Shown here: positions 48,898 through 64,000 of the stretch, one piece after another
Numbering within the stretch: position 1 is the stretch's first letter
Layout: each line of letters begins with the position of its first letter
Source: Phymorhynchus buccinoides
Lineage: Eukaryota > Mollusca > Gastropoda > Neogastropoda > Raphitomidae
Length of the DNA stretch: 64,000 nt
Direction: 5' to 3'
Assembly: GCA_017654935.2 (NCBI GenBank)
Contig: CM065690.1
Span: forward strand, 31,120,752 to 31,184,751
Program-made: the position numbers and the translations under genes
The notes under the pieces: generated by a model
Database searches by the model: none
Told to the model about the DNA's origin: nothing
Seen by the model: the letters and a program-made list of their open reading frames with translations, nothing else

Positions 48898-49190
48898 GCG
48901 TCTGCCAGTTTACATAGTCTCACTGAATGTGCCCAGTATGAGAGTGTGTGCATACGCGTCTGCCAGTTTGCATAGTCTCACTGAATGTGCCCAGTATGAG
49001 TGTGTGTGCATACTCGTCTGCCAGTTTGCATAGTCTCACTGAATGTGCCCAGTATGAGTGTGTGTGCATACGCGTCTGCCAGTTTGCATAGTCGCACTGA
49101 ATGTGCCCTGTATGTGTTTGTGTGTGTGTGCATACGCGTCTGCCAGTTTGCATAGTCTCACTGAATGTGCCCTGTATGAGTGTGTGTGTG
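48898..49190. repeat. Tandem repeat of about 58 bp downstream of RPF2
   Basis: Five units of CGTCTGCCAGTTTGCATAGT, CTCACTGAATGTGCCC and GTATGAGTGTGTGTGCATA. Probably within the RPF2 3' UTR. Confidence 0.88.
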
Positions 49191-49195
49191 TCTGT

Positions 49196-49262
49196 GTAGT
49201 AGTAATAGCAGCAGTAGTAGTAGATAGGGACAAAATAAGCCTTCAAGCCTTTTAGACAAGAT
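49196..49262 (-). mobile_element. LINE 3' tail fragment
   Basis: AGTAGTAATAGCAGCAGTAG then a GATAGGGACA and GCCTTCAAGCC motif is the complement of the 3' terminus seen at 27000-27043. Confidence 0.4.
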
Positions 49263-49324
49263 AGATACAACATTGCTTCAAATCTGTGTTTGAAAAGAAA
49301 AATAACATGCGTGAGAAAGAAAAA

Positions 49325-49719
49325 GAATGCATTGTCTGATTGTATCTCGACAGGCATTGGGACTGATGGATTGAATGCATTGTCTGATTGTATCTCGACA
49401 GTCATTGGGACTGATGGATTGAATGCATTGTCTGATTGTATCTCGACAGGCATTGGGACTGATGGATTGAATGCATTGTCTGATTGTATCTCGACAGTCA
49501 TTGGGACTGATGGATTGAATGCATTGTCTGATTGTATCTCGACAGGCATTGGGACTGATGGATTGAATGCATTGTCTGATTGTATCTCGACAGTCATTGG
49601 GACTGATGGATTGAATGCATTGTCTGATTGTATCTCGACAGGCATTGGGACTGATGGATTGAATGCATTGTCTGATTGTATCTCGACAGTCATTGGGACT
49701 GATGGATTGAATGCATTGT
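49325..49719. repeat. 48-bp tandem repeat in alternating versions
   Basis: Eight units of GAATGCATTGTCTGATTGTA, TCTCGACAG, then either GCATT or TCATT, then GGGACTGATGGATT, in strict alternation. The true unit is thus 96 bp. Being a multiple of three it leaves open frames on both strands (16-residue period); I treat these as non-coding. Confidence 0.92.
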
Positions 49720-49859
49720 TAAATGTATGTCTTTTCCGGTGTCCTGGAACTTTAGTAGAAGGCAGAATATATGTGCACATTTGGACATGTAAAAGAAATG
49801 CAGTTGTAAGTGAAGTGTTTTGTGCAGCAAGTGCACATTTTGTAAATAGATAAAAGGTG

Positions 49860-49865
49860 AATAAA
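49860..49865 (+). terminator. Candidate poly(A) signal of RPF2
   Basis: AATAAA about 1.1 kb past the RPF2 stop. If used, both tandem repeats (48898-49719) are in the 3' UTR. The 49870-50690 stretch has only simple AT-rich sequence and a local duplication (AATATAACATGATTCATGTC at 50325 and 50506). Confidence 0.35.
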
Positions 49866-50698
49866 TTAAGTAACAAGACTTTTTGTGCATGACTTTTTTT
49901 GTGGGGTGCGGTCAGTATGTTTTTCGTTTGTTGTAAAAACAAAGCACGCACACACATACACGCACACACATACTCTGTTTCTGAGACATACATACACTCA
50001 CAAGGTGGTTCCATATTTCAAAAATTATTATAAATCTCTGATATAGTCTTTAAATAAAACAACATGTAAGTGAACTTTTACACAACTTGTACAGAGGCAC
50101 TGCATACTTAAAGATCTTGCCTTTGTGTGCACTCAATTTATGTGGAGTTTGATTAAAATTAAAGAGATGGTCACATAATCTAGTCCTCGCATTGACGATA
50201 ATTATTGGTTGTATTTCCAAAGAGCACCATTCATTGAGGTTTGTACATATTTTCTATTTTAGAACAAAATCTGCAATCCTGTCCTTTTCTATTAGAATGT
50301 TGACAGCAGTATACGCCAATGCAATATAACATGATTCATGTCACATAATTATAGTATGTATTATAGTATTTGAAGATTCTAAATCTACTCATTCTAGTTT
50401 TCTTTTCCTGATACATCATCATATTTCTAGTCTATACTTCATATTTATAATCTTTTCTATTATAATTTTCATTTTTTTTTTTTTGTGACAGCAATATACA
50501 CCAATGCAATATAACATGATTCATGTCACATATAATACATTATTGTTATATTATAATGATGAGGATTCTAAAACTACTCATTCTAGTTTTCTTTACCTGA
50601 TACATCATCATATTTCTAGTCTATACGTCATTTATAATCTAGCTGTTTGAAATACCCATATTAAAAAAGTACAATCACAAAACTACTATTTACAATAA

Positions 50699-50704
50699 TT
50701 TATT
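50699..50704 (-). terminator. Candidate poly(A) signal of the transporter gene
   Basis: AATAAA on the minus strand 330 bases past the stop, with a second at 50719-50724. Confidence 0.35.
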
Positions 50705-50780
50705 AAAGGATTTTTTCATTTATTGCACTAAGATTATTTTTTATCATACAATTGCTTGAATCCAAACGTGCCATGGAGCA

Positions 50781-50886
<106 letters not shown>

Positions 50887-51035
50887 ATCCTTGTCAAATA
50901 AAGTTGTCCAGTGTCTCTCTCTCCATAGACATCACAGTCAGTAAGCATAACGTCTTTGGCAGAGGTAGGTCTTATGCCATCTTTTGGCCGTCCGTTCTTG
51001 TTTTCGTTGTTCTTCGCCCCGATTCCGCGACAGCA

Positions 51036-61700
<10,665 letters not shown>

Positions 61701-61880
61701 CTGGAACACAAATTAACAAAAAGGAAGAGGTCATTATGTAATAGATTAGCATTCATTACACATACATTACAAACAAACAACACCATCAACAGAAACAGTA
61801 AAATTACCCAGACTAATATTATATGTGCACAACCAATGTTAGAAGAACAGTGCCGATCAGCATGGGGAAAAAAATCAATA

Positions 61881-62094
61881 GGGGAAGACGGGGTAAAAAG
61901 CGCATGGGCGGGTAAGAAGCCCACCCCAATTATCTCATGAAATGAAGCAAATTTCAGTCTCATATTGCCCATGAGACGAGCGTTAATGTCTAGCATTCGT
62001 CTCATGGGCAAATTTGACTGAAATTTTCTTTATTTCATGAGATAATTGGGGTGGGCTTCTTACCCGCCCATGCGCTTTTTACCCCGTCTTCCCC
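61881..62094. mobile_element. 214-bp perfect-hairpin MITE L, copy 2
   Basis: Same length as copy 1 and differing at only about three positions; flanked by TA on both sides (61879-61880 and 62095-62096). Lies upstream of the first visible transporter exon. Confidence 0.92.
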
Positions 62095-63170
62095 TAGCCA
62101 TGTTCATCTATTTCATTGTTTCCAAGCGATTCTCTTGTAGAACTGGTGGAAAAATAGAAGAAAAAAGCGGATCGCCGCCGAATGGCAGATATGTTCCTGA
62201 GCGGGTGAACTTGGGCACATAACAGCAGCATGACGCTTCTGTACTCCAGTGACAAGAAACTGAGCAACTGCCCCAAAAAACCCCTTAATAAATAACAAAT
62301 GTGTCAAAAATGTGTGGTTGTAAATGACCGGTTACAGATGGTCATATGGACAGACTATAACCGTCCTGACCTTGACCTTTCGTGTACTAAATATTCAGAA
62401 TGACCTTATGCCAATGCATCTGCACACCTAATTTGAACATTTTAAGTCCAACGATGTGAAAGATATGGCCACAAGAAGAAACATACGTTTTCAAGGTCAA
62501 ACTTCAAGGTCAAGGTCAGTATGGTTATAATGTTTGTATGGGACCTTTTGCGTACCATGATGCACAACCACAGTACATTTGAAGCGATTCCATGCAACAG
62601 TGCTTGAGACATAGCTTTGGGCTTCGAACCCCGTAACGTGATTCGAACAAGCGCATGCACGCACGAGCGCTCAGACAAATTCATGATTATAATGTTATAG
62701 CCCTTTCATCAGAAAAAGTGGGGGGAAACGCATTGAAATACGTGCAAAAGTTTGCGAGATATAGACGATTAAGTGTTTTGGGGGTTTGAACTCCTTAATC
62801 AGCATGACCTTGACCTTAAAATGACTAAAGCAATCAGTCAATAGCTAATATCCTCTATAACGTGTACACTAATGCCGGAATTCCAGATGCGCTATTTTAA
62901 AGGCGAAAATCGACGGCGATAATCGCCCGCGGTTAAAATGTATCGCCACCAACAAGAACTCATTCTGTACAGCCATAGGCGCGAGTGAAAGTGATTGAAA
63001 TAGATTGAATGATTTTCAAGAAAACGCGACCGAACGGACGCACACACGCACGCAAGGACGTACGTACGCACGCACGGACGGACGGACGGACACGGTCAAA
63101 AACAATAGTTCCCCAATTTTGCTCGGGAACTAAATAGAAAGATGCCGCATTAGGGCGTAGCATTTCTGCA
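62095..63170. other. Region without recognised gene
   Basis: No exon of the transporter or other gene could be supported here. Contains TCAAGGTCAAGGTCAG near 62504 and further GACCTTGACC motifs (62370, 62808), and a GGACGGACGGAC run near 63077. Confidence 0.5.
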
Positions 63171-63180
63171 AGCACGTGTC

Positions 63181-63368
<188 letters not shown>

Positions 63369-64000
63369 CTGCCCAAAACAGACAGAAAGACGGATGGACA
63401 AGTCAACCAAATGTTGACAAATTAACCGATAAAACTGATAGATGAGCTGCAGGCAAAGTAAAAGCCAACAAAGACAAACCACTCATAGAAGTCATAGCTT
63501 AGTTAGTTAGCTAGTTAATCTGTTATAGTCCCGTCAACAGCTATGGTTATTTCAGGACTGTCACCGCGTAAAGTTCGACCACGTATAACAAAACACACAT
63601 CAATGATTCTTAACAACGTCCAAATACCTGGAAACCCCCCAAAAAAATAAACAGTACAATTCACGACATGGCATCTTCATCATTGTACCCTATAGCTCAT
63701 AATAGTCACTCTACTCTACTTCTAGGATCCAGTTTTTTTGGGGGTTTAAACAGTTAAAAAAAAAGAGGATAACAATCACATCCTAGTAAAACAAAATATA
63801 TATAAAAGAGGCCATATAGGCAAATATGCACTGCAGAATGGGAAACATGTGCTTAAGGTCTCACGCGTGAAAGCCAGTGAGCAATAAAACAACAACAACA
63901 ACCTGGCATGTCATAAATTGTAAATGAGGATGGAGAGAATGAAAAACGGGGACGAGGGGCTACTCTTGGTTTAAAGCTCCCCCACCACGACAAGGTGGAA

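Noticed and set aside
48920..50014. 364-residue minus-strand and 187-residue plus-strand open frames with a 16-residue period
   Set aside because: Produced by 48-bp and 58-bp tandem repeats downstream of RPF2; no splice or start context and no recognisable family.

Overview
This is a 64 kb piece of an animal nuclear genome, most likely a mollusc (probably a gastropod). The protein-coding genes are split into small exons with GT/AG junctions and kilobase introns. The noncoding DNA is AT-rich and packed with tRNA-headed SINEs, CR1-like LINE fragments, Tc1-type transposons, many palindromic MITEs and long microsatellites. Bilaterian gene identity is clear from the proteins; the molluscan assignment is an inference from gene structure and repeat style.

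Four genes are supported. (1) 202-2545 (+): the last three coding exons of ZC4H2, a nuclear C4H2 zinc-finger protein; its 5' exons lie left of the window. (2) 9194-20605 (-): a complete 11-exon SAXO4/PPP1R32-like gene (458 codons), an axonemal microtubule-associated protein. (3) 23925-48728 (+): a complete 10-exon RPF2 gene (294 codons), a Brix-domain factor that brings the 5S RNP to pre-60S ribosomes. (4) 51036-61700 (-): the last five coding exons of an amino-acid transporter of the Aa_trans (SLC32/36/38-like) family; its 5' end lies beyond the right edge. ZC4H2 and SAXO4 are convergent, SAXO4 and RPF2 are divergent and share a 3.3 kb promoter interval, and RPF2 and the transporter are convergent.

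The most interesting content is noncoding. Intron 3 of RPF2 (31294-37927) carries eight paralogous C/D-box snoRNA copies whose D' guide is complementary to the extreme 5' end of 18S rRNA. The D'+5 rule points to A27 (human numbering), the U27/SNORD27 target. A ribosome-biogenesis gene therefore appears to host a snoRNA cluster for rRNA modification, and it has a perfect TCT/TOP-like initiator 55 nt before its ATG. Two copies of a roughly 140-bp retroposon begin with the first 26 nt of U2 snRNA. One of them sits, with an 11-bp target duplication, inside a duplicated transporter exon.

The rest is a mosaic of nested insertions. A Tc1 element lies inside a MITE, a MITE inside a LINE, MITEs inside a SINE and inside a minisatellite, and a TTAA-type MITE is split by a 0.75 kb insertion. 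Several MITE families have resolvable target-site duplications: TTAA, TA, and 5-6 bp hAT-like. Exon/intron boundaries of three of the four genes have been tandemly duplicated: SAXO4 exon 10, RPF2 exons 8 and 9, and the transporter last exon.
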